From Ottowia thiooxydans DSM 14619 (GTDB taxonomy: Bacteria > Pseudomonadota > Gammaproteobacteria > Burkholderiales > Burkholderiaceae_C), in the NCBI RefSeq assembly GCF_000422885.1, contig NZ_AUGX01000047.1, positions 1 to 34,591 of the forward strand: a stretch of 34,591 nucleotides of DNA. Reading direction: 5' to 3'. A program made the position numbers and the translations under genes. Shown piece after piece: positions 8,272 through 16,291 of this stretch; positions within the stretch are counted from its first letter, which is position 1; each line of letters begins with the position of its first letter. The notes under the pieces are model-generated. The model did no database searches. It was not told the origin of the DNA and saw only the letters and a program-made list of their open reading frames with translations.

Positions 8272-10118
8272 TGCGAACGCTCTTCTTGCGCCTGTGCTAT
8301 CTCGTTCCGATAGGGATGCTGGCTGCCAACGCGCTGGCCTGGCTGCGCTATGGGACGGATTTCCCCTTCTACGACGATTGGCGCGCCTACGCCACCGGAG
8401 ACATCGAATCCTTAAGCCCTTCCCGCCTGTTTCAGGTGGTCAACAACACCATGTCTCCAGTGGGCTTCGCGCTTGACGCGCTGGCGCAGCGCTGGCTCGA
8501 CGGCAATACGGTGGCCTATCAGCTGCTGTCCATGCTCATCGTGTTGGGTGGGCTGCTTTGGCTGCAGTGGAAGCTGCTTGAATGGGCAGTGGCCAGCCCC
8601 TTGGTGCGTGCGGTGGCGTTCGCGTTCACAGTGTTCATGCTTCAGGCGTCCACCTATTGGGGCGAGCAGAATCTGGCCTACCACCAGGCGCTTCCGCTGG
8701 TTTTCCTGTTGACAGCCCTTTACGCTGTGCTGGTCAGCAAGCTGAGGCCCCTGGTCCTTGGTTTTGCGGTCGCCATTCTTGCTCTGCTGGCAGGGCTTTC
8801 CTATATTTCTGGCGCGGTAGCGGCGTTAGTCATGGGGGGCACACTGCTGCTGCGCGCGCGCCTTGGTGGAGGTGATGACGCCCTTAAGGCGCGGGCATGG
8901 CGCGGTGGCATGGTGCTGGCGGTGATGGGCGCGTTGACGACAGCGTTTCAGTTTTACGCCACGCGCTTGGTTGGGGGCAGTGATCGCTCCGAAGCATTTC
9001 CCGTTCGCTGGCCGTTTCATCCCGATTTCTGGGCCTACATGCTGGGCAAAGTGGGCAGGAGCTTTGGAACTGCATTTCAAGATGCAGGGTGGGAGCTGGC
9101 GTTTGCCGCCGCTCTGGCAGGCGCGCTTGTGGCCGTGTTTCTGGTGTTCTTGAAGCGTGTGGTGGCGCGCAATGATGTCGCCATCGACAGGCTTTCCTAT
9201 GTGTTCCTCCCGGTAGCAGGTGCGGTGCTGGTGTATTTGGGTTTGGTGTCTTTCGGACGAGCGGGCTTTCGCGATGCGTCCATCCAGTCACTGGCAGACG
9301 TTTTCCTCTTCGCCTACCAGCGCTTTCATTTTTTCTGGCTCACACTGCTTTTCCCCTGGGCTGTTGCCGCGCTGCTTCTGATGCTGCGTTCCAAGCGCCA
9401 GGCGGCCTCCTCGGGTCAGGTTCACAGGCTTGATGCGATCGCGGCTTGTGTCGTGTTGGTACTCGGCGGCGGCTTGGCGGGCGTGCGCGGCGTATTCGAT
9501 GTGGGCACCTACTATGAGCAGGGCATGCACGCCCGCGCTGCCACCATCCGTTGCATGAGTCAGCAGTTGGGCCGCGGCGGACCCATCATGTGCCCAGAGT
9601 TTGCCCTGCCCGGATGGACCGACTGGACACCTGCCTATCTGCATGCACGGCAGATAGGCGCCTCATTCACCAAATACTTTCCCTTGGTAGAGCATGAAGC
9701 GCCCCGCCAATGGCTGTTCGAGGGCACGCCCGGCGTGCAGGCAGGCGTGAGCTGGAGCGACGCGCAAGTGGTCGACGGTGATTGGCGACGGGGCGAGACT
9801 GATCCGCAGTTGCGCATCGAAGGCGCTGACGCCGGTCCTTATGCGCGCTGCCGCGTACTGGACGTGCGGGTACGGCTGCAAAGCGACAAGCCCAGCGTGG
9901 CTCAAGTGTTCTATCGCCCTCCCGGCGCAGAACGCTTTTCTGAAGCTCTTTCCGTGATCAGGCCTGTGGCCGCAAGCGTTGGTGCCCCGGCGGAGTTGCG
10001 CTTTGCGCTCGAAAGCAAACAGGGTTTTGCACCCTCGCTGCGCATCGATCCGGTTCAGGGCGGCACGCGCTTTCTTGTGGAAGACGTACGCATAGCCTGC
10101 AGTCTGCAAGTGCCATGA
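8268..10118 (+). CDS. Large multi-spanning membrane protein, GT-C glycosyltransferase-like
   Basis: The 616-residue protein has about eleven hydrophobic segments (roughly 5-25, 84-106, 112-126, 139-158, 161-178, 179-196, 213-230, 277-296, 309-328, 354-373, 390-408) and a soluble C-terminal domain from about 410. The first outer loop carries DFPFYDDWRAY with two adjacent acidic residues (36-37), the place where GT-C enzymes keep catalytic or metal-binding Asp/Glu. A second polar cluster is WGEQNLAYH near 131-139. I do not recognise a named family. Its position directly after GtrA- and GtrB-like genes is that of the serotype-specific transferase in gtr operons, which adds a lipid-linked sugar to a glycan in the periplasm. 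GGAGG lies nine bases before the ATG. Function is inferred from context. Confidence 0.75.
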   Translation: MMRTLFLRLCYLVPIGMLAANALAWLRYGTDFPFYDDWRAYATGDIESLSPSRLFQVVNNTMSPVGFALDALAQRWLDGNTVAYQLLSMLIVLGGLLWLQWKLLEWAVASPLVRAVAFAFTVFMLQASTYWGEQNLAYHQALPLVFLLTALYAVLVSKLRPLVLGFAVAILALLAGLSYISGAVAALVMGGTLLLRARLGGGDDALKARAWRGGMVLAVMGALTTAFQFYATRLVGGSDRSEAFPVRWPFHPDFWAYMLGKVGRSFGTAFQDAGWELAFAAALAGALVAVFLVFLKRVVARNDVAIDRLSYVFLPVAGAVLVYLGLVSFGRAGFRDASIQSLADVFLFAYQRFHFFWLTLLFPWAVAALLLMLRSKRQAASSGQVHRLDAIAACVVLVLGGGLAGVRGVFDVGTYYEQGMHARAATIRCMSQQLGRGGPIMCPEFALPGWTDWTPAYLHARQIGASFTKYFPLVEHEAPRQWLFEGTPGVQAGVSWSDAQVVDGDWRRGETDPQLRIEGADAGPYARCRVLDVRVRLQSDKPSVAQVFYRPPGAERFSEALSVIRPVAASVGAPAELRFALESKQGFAPSLRIDPVQGGTRFLVEDVRIACSLQVP

Positions 10119-10131
10119 GTTGCGACTGATC

Positions 10132-10725
10132 ATGCCCGCCATTCAAAAAACAGCCTGGATTACAGGCCACAAACTGCGCTTGCGTAACGCTGGCGAGGAT
10201 GCCGCGTCCTTCATCTTCAACTTGCGCCAGGACCCGCAGCGCAATCGCCACATGTCGGCCACCTCGCCCAAGCTTGAAGACCAGCGCCAATGGCTGGCTC
10301 GATACGCAGCCGACGAAAGCCAAGCCTATTTTGTGATTGAGGCCCTGAGGGATGTCGGTCAACCTGCGGCTTCAGATTCATCGCCTCGGAGCCTCCTGGG
10401 CACGGTGCGCTTGTACGATGCCCAAGATGATTCGTTCTGCTGGGGTTCCTGGATGCTCGTGCCGGGGGCGCCGCCATTCGCTGCCATTGAGTCTGCATTA
10501 ATGGTTTATCGCTACGCGCTCGATCTGGGTTTTCGTGCGGCGCATTTCGAAGTGCAACAGGGCAATTTCGCCGTCTGCCGCTTTCATGAGAACTTTGGAG
10601 CGGTCCGTGTGGGCGAGGAAGCCGGGCAGATCCAATACACGCTCAATCATGAACGCATGCTTGAGTCGCTACATCGTTATCGCAAGTTTTTGCCGAGCGG
10701 CATTGTGCGCGCGCCTTTCATCTAA
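10132..10725 (+). CDS. GNAT-family N-acyltransferase
   Basis: The 197-residue protein shows the GNAT fold order: LRLRNAGEDAASFIFNLRQD at the N-terminus, a central strand LLGTVRLYD, the acyl-CoA loop region around SALMVYRYALDLGFRAAHFE and the C-terminal NFAVCRFHENFGAVRVGEE. It resembles RimJ/RimL- and PseH-like sugar acetyltransferases. In this operon it is a good candidate for acylating the 3-amino group made by the aminotransferase, especially since the hexapeptide domain at 7132 looks too short. I chose ATG 10132, thirteen bases after the preceding stop; a TTG at 10120 is less likely. Substrate is inferred from context only. Confidence 0.82.
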   Translation: MPAIQKTAWITGHKLRLRNAGEDAASFIFNLRQDPQRNRHMSATSPKLEDQRQWLARYAADESQAYFVIEALRDVGQPAASDSSPRSLLGTVRLYDAQDDSFCWGSWMLVPGAPPFAAIESALMVYRYALDLGFRAAHFEVQQGNFAVCRFHENFGAVRVGEEAGQIQYTLNHERMLESLHRYRKFLPSGIVRAPFI

Positions 10726-10743
10726 TTGACATTGGACATTGAT

Positions 10744-11298
10744 ATGCAAGCCATCCCTACCGCCATCGAAGGCGTCTTCATCCTGGAACCGAAAGTGTTT
10801 GGGGATTCGCGCGGCTTTTTCATGGAGAGTTTTAACCGCCGGGCATTCGCCGATGCCACGGGCGTGGACGTTGATTTCGTGCAAGACAACCACAGCCGCA
10901 GCCGCAAAGGCGTGCTCCGCGGTTTGCACTACCAAACTCAGCAAGCACAGGGCAAGCTGGTACGCGTGACTCAAGGTTCGGTATTCGATGTGGCGGTGGA
11001 TATCCGCAAGAATTCCCCAACCTTTGGCAGGTGGGTGGGCGTGGAGCTCACTGGCGAGAATCACCGCCAGTTTTGGGTGCCTGCGGGATTGGCGCACGGC
11101 TTTGTAGTGACCAGTGACACTGCTGATTTTCTATACAAGACCACCGATTACTACGCCCCCCAATATGAGCGCTGCATCGCCTGGAACGATCCATCCATTG
11201 GGATCGATTGGCCTTTGGCTGCAAACGGCATCCCGGAACCGCTGCTGTCGGACAAGGATCGCGCTGGATTGCCTCTGAGCGAGGCCATCCAGCTTTGA
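10744..11298 (+). CDS. rfbC: dTDP-4-dehydrorhamnose 3,5-epimerase
   Basis: RmlC/RfbC epimerises C3 and C5 of dTDP-4-keto-6-deoxyglucose on the way to dTDP-L-rhamnose. The 184-residue cupin has the family's usual length. The motif FGDSRGFFMESFNRRAF, the catalytic His in KGVLRGLHYQ and the Tyr region TADFLYKTTDYYAP are all present. I use ATG 10744; an in-frame TTG at 10726 sits only on the previous stop and adds six residues. Separation from rfbA by the amino-sugar/gtr module is unusual in layout, but the enzyme itself looks complete. Confidence 0.95.
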   Translation: MQAIPTAIEGVFILEPKVFGDSRGFFMESFNRRAFADATGVDVDFVQDNHSRSRKGVLRGLHYQTQQAQGKLVRVTQGSVFDVAVDIRKNSPTFGRWVGVELTGENHRQFWVPAGLAHGFVVTSDTADFLYKTTDYYAPQYERCIAWNDPSIGIDWPLAANGIPEPLLSDKDRAGLPLSEAIQL

Positions 11299-11320
11299 CC
11301 AAGAATTTGTGCGAGGCGGC

Positions 11321-12097
11321 GTGAACGTCACCGTCTCTCTTATCAGCCATGGTCATGGCAATGAGGTGCTGGTGCTGCTCCGGGAGCTGGCCGCATTGCC
11401 TGGCCAAGGCGTGCGCCGCGTGATGTTGACGCTCAATCAGCCTGAACCCGTGTTGGCAGCGCTGCGTCAACAAGATCAGGCTCCGTCTTCGTTTCCCTTT
11501 CAACTTGTACTGATTGAAAACACGGTCCCGCTCGGTTTTGGCGCCAATCACAACCGCGCCTTCGCCCGTGATGCAGCCATGGGCCCCAGCGATGCCTTCG
11601 CTGTGTTCAATCCAGACTTGCATTTGCACGGCAATCCTCTGGCAGCCATGGCACAGGTACTGGTTGAAAAACCTACTGTGGGTGCGGCATACCCGCGTCA
11701 GCTCGACAGCGCTGGCGCGCCGAGCGATAGCGAGCGCCTGCTGCCCACTCCCGCACGCCTGCTTGCGCGCTATCTCGGCGCGCGCAAGCATGAAGTGCCT
11801 GCTGGTGGCGAGCCTGATTGGGTCAATGCAGCCTGCCTGCTGGTCCGGCGAGAGGCCTACGAGCAGATAAGCGGCTTCGATGAGCGTTATCACATGTACT
11901 GTGAAGACGTCGATTTTTGCATTCGCTTGCGGCTGGCCGGCTGGGGCCTGGAGCGAGCCCAGGACGCTGTGGTCGAACACGTCGCACAGCGTGCGAGCCA
12001 CCGAAAGTTGAGGCACTTGGTTTGGCACGTCACCAGCCTTTGCAAGTTATGGGGGTCCAAGGCGTATCGTGATTGGACTAAATCCAAAGCGAAATGA
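11321..12097 (+). CDS. GT2 glycosyltransferase, rhamnosyltransferase-like
   Basis: This 258-residue cytoplasmic GT2 enzyme starts with VTVSLISHGHGNEV and has LPLGFGANHNRAF-like and FNPDLHLHGNP (metal/nucleotide) motifs. Its late signature DWVNAACLLVRREAYEQISG and FDERYHMYCEDVDFCIRLR is typical of WbbL-type rhamnosyltransferases. No membrane segment is evident. It probably adds L-rhamnose from the dTDP-rhamnose made by this operon to a lipid-linked glycan. GTG 11321 is preferred because CGAGG lies just upstream and the protein then starts at the first beta strand; GTG 11309 is possible. The acceptor cannot be deduced. Confidence 0.87.
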   Translation: MNVTVSLISHGHGNEVLVLLRELAALPGQGVRRVMLTLNQPEPVLAALRQQDQAPSSFPFQLVLIENTVPLGFGANHNRAFARDAAMGPSDAFAVFNPDLHLHGNPLAAMAQVLVEKPTVGAAYPRQLDSAGAPSDSERLLPTPARLLARYLGARKHEVPAGGEPDWVNAACLLVRREAYEQISGFDERYHMYCEDVDFCIRLRLAGWGLERAQDAVVEHVAQRASHRKLRHLVWHVTSLCKLWGSKAYRDWTKSKAK

Positions 12098-12115
12098 ACC
12101 TGACCAGGTGCAGCC

Positions 12116-12505
12116 ATGAGTATTCCCGTAGATCTTTCGGATTTGTCGCAGGCGTTGGCGCGCTATCGATTTGCCTATTTGATGACGAGCAGCACCCAAG
12201 GCGCGCCGCATGTGGTGACAGTGCGCCCGCTGTTGCAAGGAACCGAATTGGTGATCGAAGGCTCTGGCCGTCGTACCCGCGCTAATGCGCTGGAGCGCCC
12301 CAGCGTGGGCCTAGTCTGGCCGCCAGAGAAGGAAGATGAGTATTCGCTCATCGTAGATGGTGAAGCCCGCCTGGTGGGCGAACAGTTGCGCATTCAACCT
12401 GTGCGGGCGGTGCTTCACCGGCCTGCACCCGCGGCCAAGGCAGAGGCTGCTTGCGGTTCGGATTGCATGGAGCTTTCGCTGAAACCTTGCGCAGGCGCTG
12501 ATTGA
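12116..12505 (+). CDS. Pyridoxamine 5'-phosphate oxidase-like split-barrel protein
   Basis: The 129-residue protein resembles small flavin-binding split-barrel proteins of the PNPOx-like superfamily: LARYRFAYLMTSSTQGAPHV, then VRPLLQGTELVIEG, GRRTRANALERPSVGLVWPP and YSLIVDGEARL. The C-terminus is short and cysteine-containing (CGSDCMELSLKPC), where family members usually have only a terminal strand. It starts 18 bases after the glycosyltransferase stop with AGGTG upstream, so it is probably the last gene of the operon, although no role in polysaccharide synthesis is apparent. It may simply be co-transcribed. Confidence 0.75.
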   Translation: MSIPVDLSDLSQALARYRFAYLMTSSTQGAPHVVTVRPLLQGTELVIEGSGRRTRANALERPSVGLVWPPEKEDEYSLIVDGEARLVGEQLRIQPVRAVLHRPAPAAKAEAACGSDCMELSLKPCAGAD

Positions 12506-12511
12506 ATTTAT

Positions 12512-12531
12512 CTTTCCCCGGCAGGGGAAAG
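12512..12531 (+). terminator. Hairpin after the sugar operon
   Basis: CTTTCCCC-GGCA-GGGGAAAG forms a perfect 8 bp stem beginning seven bases after the last stop of the operon. No T-tract follows, so it is at best a weak intrinsic terminator. It also leads into a dispersed repeat and may belong to it. Confidence 0.45.
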
Positions 12532-12542
12532 ACATGCCACTC

Positions 12543-12658
12543 GAAGGCCGAGCGCAGCAATGGCCCGAGCATGGCTCCCACCCCTTGAGGCCGTGCCGAG
12601 GAGCGCAGGGCGAGGGGCGGGCAAGAGCACTGAAAGATGCTCTTGCTTCGTGAACTAG
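12543..12658. repeat. Dispersed intergenic repeat, uninterrupted copy
   Basis: The block starting GGCCGAGCG and containing GCGCAGGGCGAGGGGCGGGC is shared with 34167-34280. It includes a strong hairpin GCAAGAGCA-CTGAAAGA-TGCTCTTGC at 12621-12646 and ends with TTCGTGAACTAG. In the second copy an insertion sequence begins right after the matching CTAG. No coding potential is supported here. Confidence 0.8.
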
Positions 12659-13103
12659 CTTGCGGCAGTTGTTTGAGGGTAGAGAGCGAAGCGAACGAAG
12701 CGAGTTCTGCCGCACCGCCCCTTGACCGAGCACCGCAGGGTGCCCGGAACGCAGTGTAGGGACACGGACTTGGGGTCGCATTTCTTTGGTTCCTTGCTTT
12801 GTGCGAGCAAAGAAAGGGAGTGCGCCGCCGGGCGCAATCCCGGCCTCCGACCTAAAGAAAAGAGCAGAAGGTAATTAGCAACCGCAGCGCTTCAATCGAC
12901 CGCTGCTTGCCCTCACCGGTTGGCCGGCTCCGCCCCACCTTCCCCCAGCGGGGGAAGGAGTAAAACCAGCCTCGGGTTCTGGGGCTCAAGTCGGCAGGCT
13001 CACCTGCCTCGGTCTCTGCCGTATGCGGGAGAGGGCAGGGGCGGGGCGGCCGGCTGCGGCGTGAGGGTAAGCGGCGTCACCGCAAGCTCAGAGGGTCTTG
13101 GTA
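12659..13103. repeat. Hairpin-rich intergenic repeat region without genes
   Basis: I see no supported gene here. The first part contains TTCTTTG and CAAAGAA arms (about 12782-12816) and the phrase AGTGCGCCGCCGGGCGCAATC, resembling repeats I recall from Comamonadaceae genomes. A second dyad is CCTTCCCCC-AGC-GGGGGAAGG at 12938-12958, followed by AGTAAAACCA, which also follows the hairpin at 34111-34134. The GCGGGAGAGGG arm recurs near 13026-13036. Confidence 0.6.
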
Positions 13104-13373
13104 CTAGGGCGTGTTCACACTAAATTCGCCCCCGCGTGAGGTTCTGGCGAGCCGCAATCAAGGCGCAAACCGCAGCCGGGTTGGACACCCGGCGAGGGTT
13201 TGCAACGCCGAGTGCGGTTTGCCAGAGCCCTCACCCTTCGGGCCGGAGTTTGCCGGGCCGCATTGCCGCGTTGCGCCTCTTGCCAAGGATCGCACCTTGG
13301 CGGCACGGCGCGCCTTGCATTGCAACCCGGCAAACCCCGGCGCGGGGGTGAATTTAGTGTGAACACGCCCTAG
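13104..13373. mobile_element. MITE-like element with 33 bp inverted ends and CTAG flanks
   Basis: The two ends are inverted repeats of about 33 bp with one mismatch; both begin GGCGTGTTCACACTAAATTC. Each end abuts CTAG (13104-13107 and 13370-13373), consistent with a 4 bp target duplication. The element is about 262 bp without the flanks and has no transposase gene. Its interior is itself an imperfect inverted repeat, so the whole could snap back. Its outer 13 bases match the end of the IS5-family element at 34281 with one difference (GGCGTGTT-C/A-ACAC). It is therefore probably a non-autonomous element moved by an IS5-family transposase. Confidence 0.82.
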
Positions 13374-13420
13374 CCTGTCTTGCTCCGCAGCCGCTGGATG
13401 GCGGTGACCCCGTGCAGGTT

Positions 13421-14566
13421 CTAATGGGGGTGAGGGCAGAGGTTTGTGGCCCGGGCCGCCGTATCGGGGTGAGTGCTGAGCCAGTCGAACGCGCCGGGCT
13501 CTTTTGGTTTTTTGCTCGGTGCGGGTGCTGGTGCAGAGGCGGCATTGGCGCCGCCCGCTGGCCGATCCCCCGTCGATTGCTCGATGGACAGCAAAAGGTC
13601 GGTCATCGGCTTGGTGGGCAGGCCCGCCTTTTTCATCATCGCGACGGCATAACAATCAGCTTCGGTTTCATGGCTGCGCCTGTACGACAGGCCTGTCAGC
13701 AGGGAACTGCCGAACGAGACGATGCTTGAGACATCACCAAGTGCCAGCCCCAATCCGACATTGAGTACCCCTTGCTCGACCACCATGCGCGTGGTGTGGC
13801 GATGTTCCACATGGCCAATTTCGTGCGCCAGCACACCCAGCAAGGCAGTGTCCCCAGTTCCACTTGAGCGCGCTTTCTCAACCATGGCGTCCGTCATGAC
13901 GATGGTGCCTCCCGGGAGCGCAAAAGCATTGGCCGGCATGCCCGAGCGGAATTCAAGCTTCAGTGGCGGCGCGTAGCCAGGATAGCGTTGCAGATCGGGG
14001 CCTACCAGGGCTGCCAACTGAGCGAAGCCTGCTCTCAGCTCAGCTTGCCTTTCGGGCGCCAGCTTGGTGGGCTTGACATAGGTTTCATCAATTTGCTTCA
14101 TGGCGCGCTCGGTCAAGGCATGTTCCCAAGCAAGCGGAACATGGCGTGCGATTTGCGTGGCCGCCCAAGGCGTGCCCCAGCGATAGAACGCCCAGATGCC
14201 GATGCCGGCCACGAGCAATACACCTAACAGCACCCTCAGCTGTGTTTGCATACGCTCAGCCAGGGGTGCGCGCCGTCCACTGGCTTCCAGCATGGATTGC
14301 CAGGCGAGAGGGCTGTCGATTTGCAGGCTGCCATGTTCCCCAAGGTCCACCGTAAGGCGCGGTGGAGCCCGGCCAGCACTCCAGCGCTCGGGCCAGCCGA
14401 CCTGGTGATGGGGTAGTTCCAGTGTCTGACCGTCATCCAGTGCCAGGAGCCGCAAGCGGGGCCCGCCGGTACTGGGGATCAGCTGCACGGAGCTCGCTCG
14501 CGCACGCGAACTGCGGCCATCGAACCACGAGGCGGCCAGTGAGGGCAATGGCGAGGATGTTGTCAT
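13421..14566 (-). CDS. M48 family metalloprotease, membrane-anchored
   Basis: The 381-residue protein has an unusual N-terminal domain (1-105) of beta-rich appearance, one membrane segment (about 110-130) and an M48 peptidase domain. The zinc motif HEIGH is at 248-252, and the third ligand Glu is in SHETEADCYAV near 302. FRSGMPANAFALPGGTIVMTD precedes the zinc site as in the family. The C-terminal part (about 335-360) is Ala/Pro-rich before the conserved ending FDWLSTHPDTAARATNL. The active domain is likely periplasmic and acts in envelope protein quality control. The gene starts 22 bp after the DUF898 gene, so the two form an operon, a pairing I recall from related genomes. No residue needed for catalysis looks missing. 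Confidence 0.92.
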   Translation of the reverse strand: MTTSSPLPSLAASWFDGRSSRARASSVQLIPSTGGPRLRLLALDDGQTLELPHHQVGWPERWSAGRAPPRLTVDLGEHGSLQIDSPLAWQSMLEASGRRAPLAERMQTQLRVLLGVLLVAGIGIWAFYRWGTPWAATQIARHVPLAWEHALTERAMKQIDETYVKPTKLAPERQAELRAGFAQLAALVGPDLQRYPGYAPPLKLEFRSGMPANAFALPGGTIVMTDAMVEKARSSGTGDTALLGVLAHEIGHVEHRHTTRMVVEQGVLNVGLGLALGDVSSIVSFGSSLLTGLSYRRSHETEADCYAVAMMKKAGLPTKPMTDLLLSIEQSTGDRPAGGANAASAPAPAPSKKPKEPGAFDWLSTHPDTAARATNLCPHPH

Positions 14567-14588
14567 GCTGGGGATTAATCGCGCTCGC

Positions 14589-15821
14589 TTACCCGATCAG
14601 ATCCAAGCCCATCGCATCAGCTGCAGCATCGCCAAAGGCGCCCTGTTGCTTGACCAGTTGACCCACCAGCTGGTCAGTCCCGCCCTTGAGGTGCAGTGTC
14701 ACGGAATCGACTTTCATGGCGTATTCGCTGGCGACGGCAAAGGGCCGGTAGAAACCCAGCGTCACAACCGTCAACAACATGTTTTTCACGCGCAGCCAGA
14801 TAAAGGCGCCGGTGCGTAAATCGGTTTTGAAACGAGCGACATGGCTCACGCCGACGTTGTTCCACACCAGCTGGAACATGCGTGCTTGCCGATAAGCGCG
14901 TATAGGCAAGGTGGCCAATACAAAGGCAACGAACGCGCCCACGAAACCGATGATGACCATGAAGATGATTCCACCCATTCCGGTGCTTCGAAAGATTTCT
15001 TTCATGAGGGTCGTCCAGCCGCTGGCCAACAAGGTGAACCCCAACCCACCCACCAGAACCACCAACAGGAGAAAGCCGACGGTTGCCAGCCAGACGCGAA
15101 CAAAATCCATGTAAACCGGCTTCCAGCGGCCCATCTGATCGCCTACCCGGGCGCGCAGTACCAGCAAGCTGCGGTAGTTGTATTCGAGTCGTATGACGCA
15201 CAGCAGCGTCAACCCCAAGCCTATTACACCCAGTCCAATCACCGGAGCTATCAGTGCTGGGAACTTGACCGGCGGCCCGTCGCCTCCCACTCCAATAGGC
15301 GGCTCGGGCGAAAGTGCATTCATGCAAAAAAATAACACGATCCACAGGGCAGCGATGGCGAAGACGGGCCAACTTGCCGTATAGACCTCTTTCCACGAAG
15401 CCAGGAAGGCCAGCCTTACTCCGCGCCAGCGGGTGGCGCTCAAGCGAAAGCGCATCGCACTTCCCCAAAGGAAGGGCAGGAGAATGGCAAAGCCTACTAA
15501 CAACAAACTCGCCGCCAGTTCCTGCCCCGTGTCGCTTGCAATTTGGTAGGCGATGTAGAGCGCGGCCATCATCAGAAAACCAAACACCATTTTGCGCTGT
15601 TGGGCTACGAACTCGAGGGCGCTCCCCGCCACCTGGGTATGGCTGTAGAAGTATTGCGCAGTGCGTCGTCTCGCCCAGGGCGTATAAATCCCCAGCGTGA
15701 CAATGGACAGCAGCACATTAACAATCCACACCCGAAAGTACTCACGCCCCGAGCCCGTGAATTCGACGTGATGCGCTTCTATGTTTTGACGGCGGATTGG
15801 CCCCGTGTCGGTCGTTTCCAT
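14589..15821 (-). CDS. DUF898 (YjgN-like) membrane protein
   Basis: The 410-residue protein begins with a conserved cytoplasmic segment HVEFTGSGREYFRVWIVNVL and continues as the DUF898 domain with LLSIVTLGIYTPWARRRTAQYF. A related phrase recurs near the end (NMLLTVVTLGFYRPFAVAS), pointing to an internal duplication of the N-terminal motif. About eight hydrophobic segments are visible. The function of the family (E. coli YjgN) is unknown. ATG 15821 is chosen because AGAGGG lies seven bases upstream; a TTG at 15839 is the alternative. It is transcribed ahead of the M48 protease, which suggests a joint envelope role. Confidence 0.9.
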   Translation of the reverse strand: METTDTGPIRRQNIEAHHVEFTGSGREYFRVWIVNVLLSIVTLGIYTPWARRRTAQYFYSHTQVAGSALEFVAQQRKMVFGFLMMAALYIAYQIASDTGQELAASLLLVGFAILLPFLWGSAMRFRLSATRWRGVRLAFLASWKEVYTASWPVFAIAALWIVLFFCMNALSPEPPIGVGGDGPPVKFPALIAPVIGLGVIGLGLTLLCVIRLEYNYRSLLVLRARVGDQMGRWKPVYMDFVRVWLATVGFLLLVVLVGGLGFTLLASGWTTLMKEIFRSTGMGGIIFMVIIGFVGAFVAFVLATLPIRAYRQARMFQLVWNNVGVSHVARFKTDLRTGAFIWLRVKNMLLTVVTLGFYRPFAVASEYAMKVDSVTLHLKGGTDQLVGQLVKQQGAFGDAAADAMGLDLIG

Positions 15822-15960
15822 GACAGCCCTCTTCCTCAATCATTGGGTTTGAGTGGCAGTGTAGCGGGTGAGAACATCCTCAAATGTCCGAGCGTGTTTG
15901 AGGATGTTTCGCCGATCTACCCGGCGCTAACCATCCGGGGGCCCCTGCCCTGATTCGAGG

Positions 15961-16291
15961 GCACCCGCGGAGCTGGCTTCGCCAGGCCGCTAGGTGCGTC
16001 CCCCCGGGGGGGATGGAGCGCTAGCGCCTCAGGGGGGCTTAATTCCTTCCAGGGCACCCGCGGAGCTGGCTTTGCCAGGCCGCTAGGTGCGTCCCCCCGG
16101 GGGGATGGCGCGCTAGCGCCTCAGGGGTGGGCTTAATTCGTTCCAGAGCACCCGCGGAGCTGGCTTTGCCAGGCCGCTAGGTGCGTCCCCCCGGGGGGAT
16201 GGCGCGGTAGCGCCTCAGGGGGCGTTCAATTCCTTCCAGGCCGCTAGGTGCGTCCCCCTGGGGGGATGGCGCGATAGCGCCTCAGGGGGGA
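15961..16291 (-). repeat. Tandem array of the stop-anchored hairpin repeat (four units)
   Basis: Three full units of 93-94 bp start at 15961, 16054 and 16148 (GCACCCGCGGAGCTGGC or close). A truncated fourth runs from about 16237 to 16291. Each contains a C-run/G-run dyad (CCCCCCGGGGGG in three units), GGCGCnnTAGCGCC and, in full units, CTGGC-TTT-GCCAG. Read on the minus strand the array begins one base after the TGA of the NUDIX-MBL gene. The units are joined by a spacer like GGAACGAATTAAGCC. The stretch 15822-15960 holds only the upstream region of the DUF898 gene. Confidence 0.9.

Noticed and set aside
13111-13366. Two 83-codon frames on opposite strands with the same first residues (MFTLNSPP).
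   Set aside because: Both start in the identical inverted ends of the MITE. The similarity is a consequence of the inverted repeat, not of a gene pair.
15961-16291. The regularly spaced repeats as a CRISPR array.
   Set aside because: Units are 93-94 bp and directly adjacent, with similar sequence throughout and no unique spacers; no cas genes are present.
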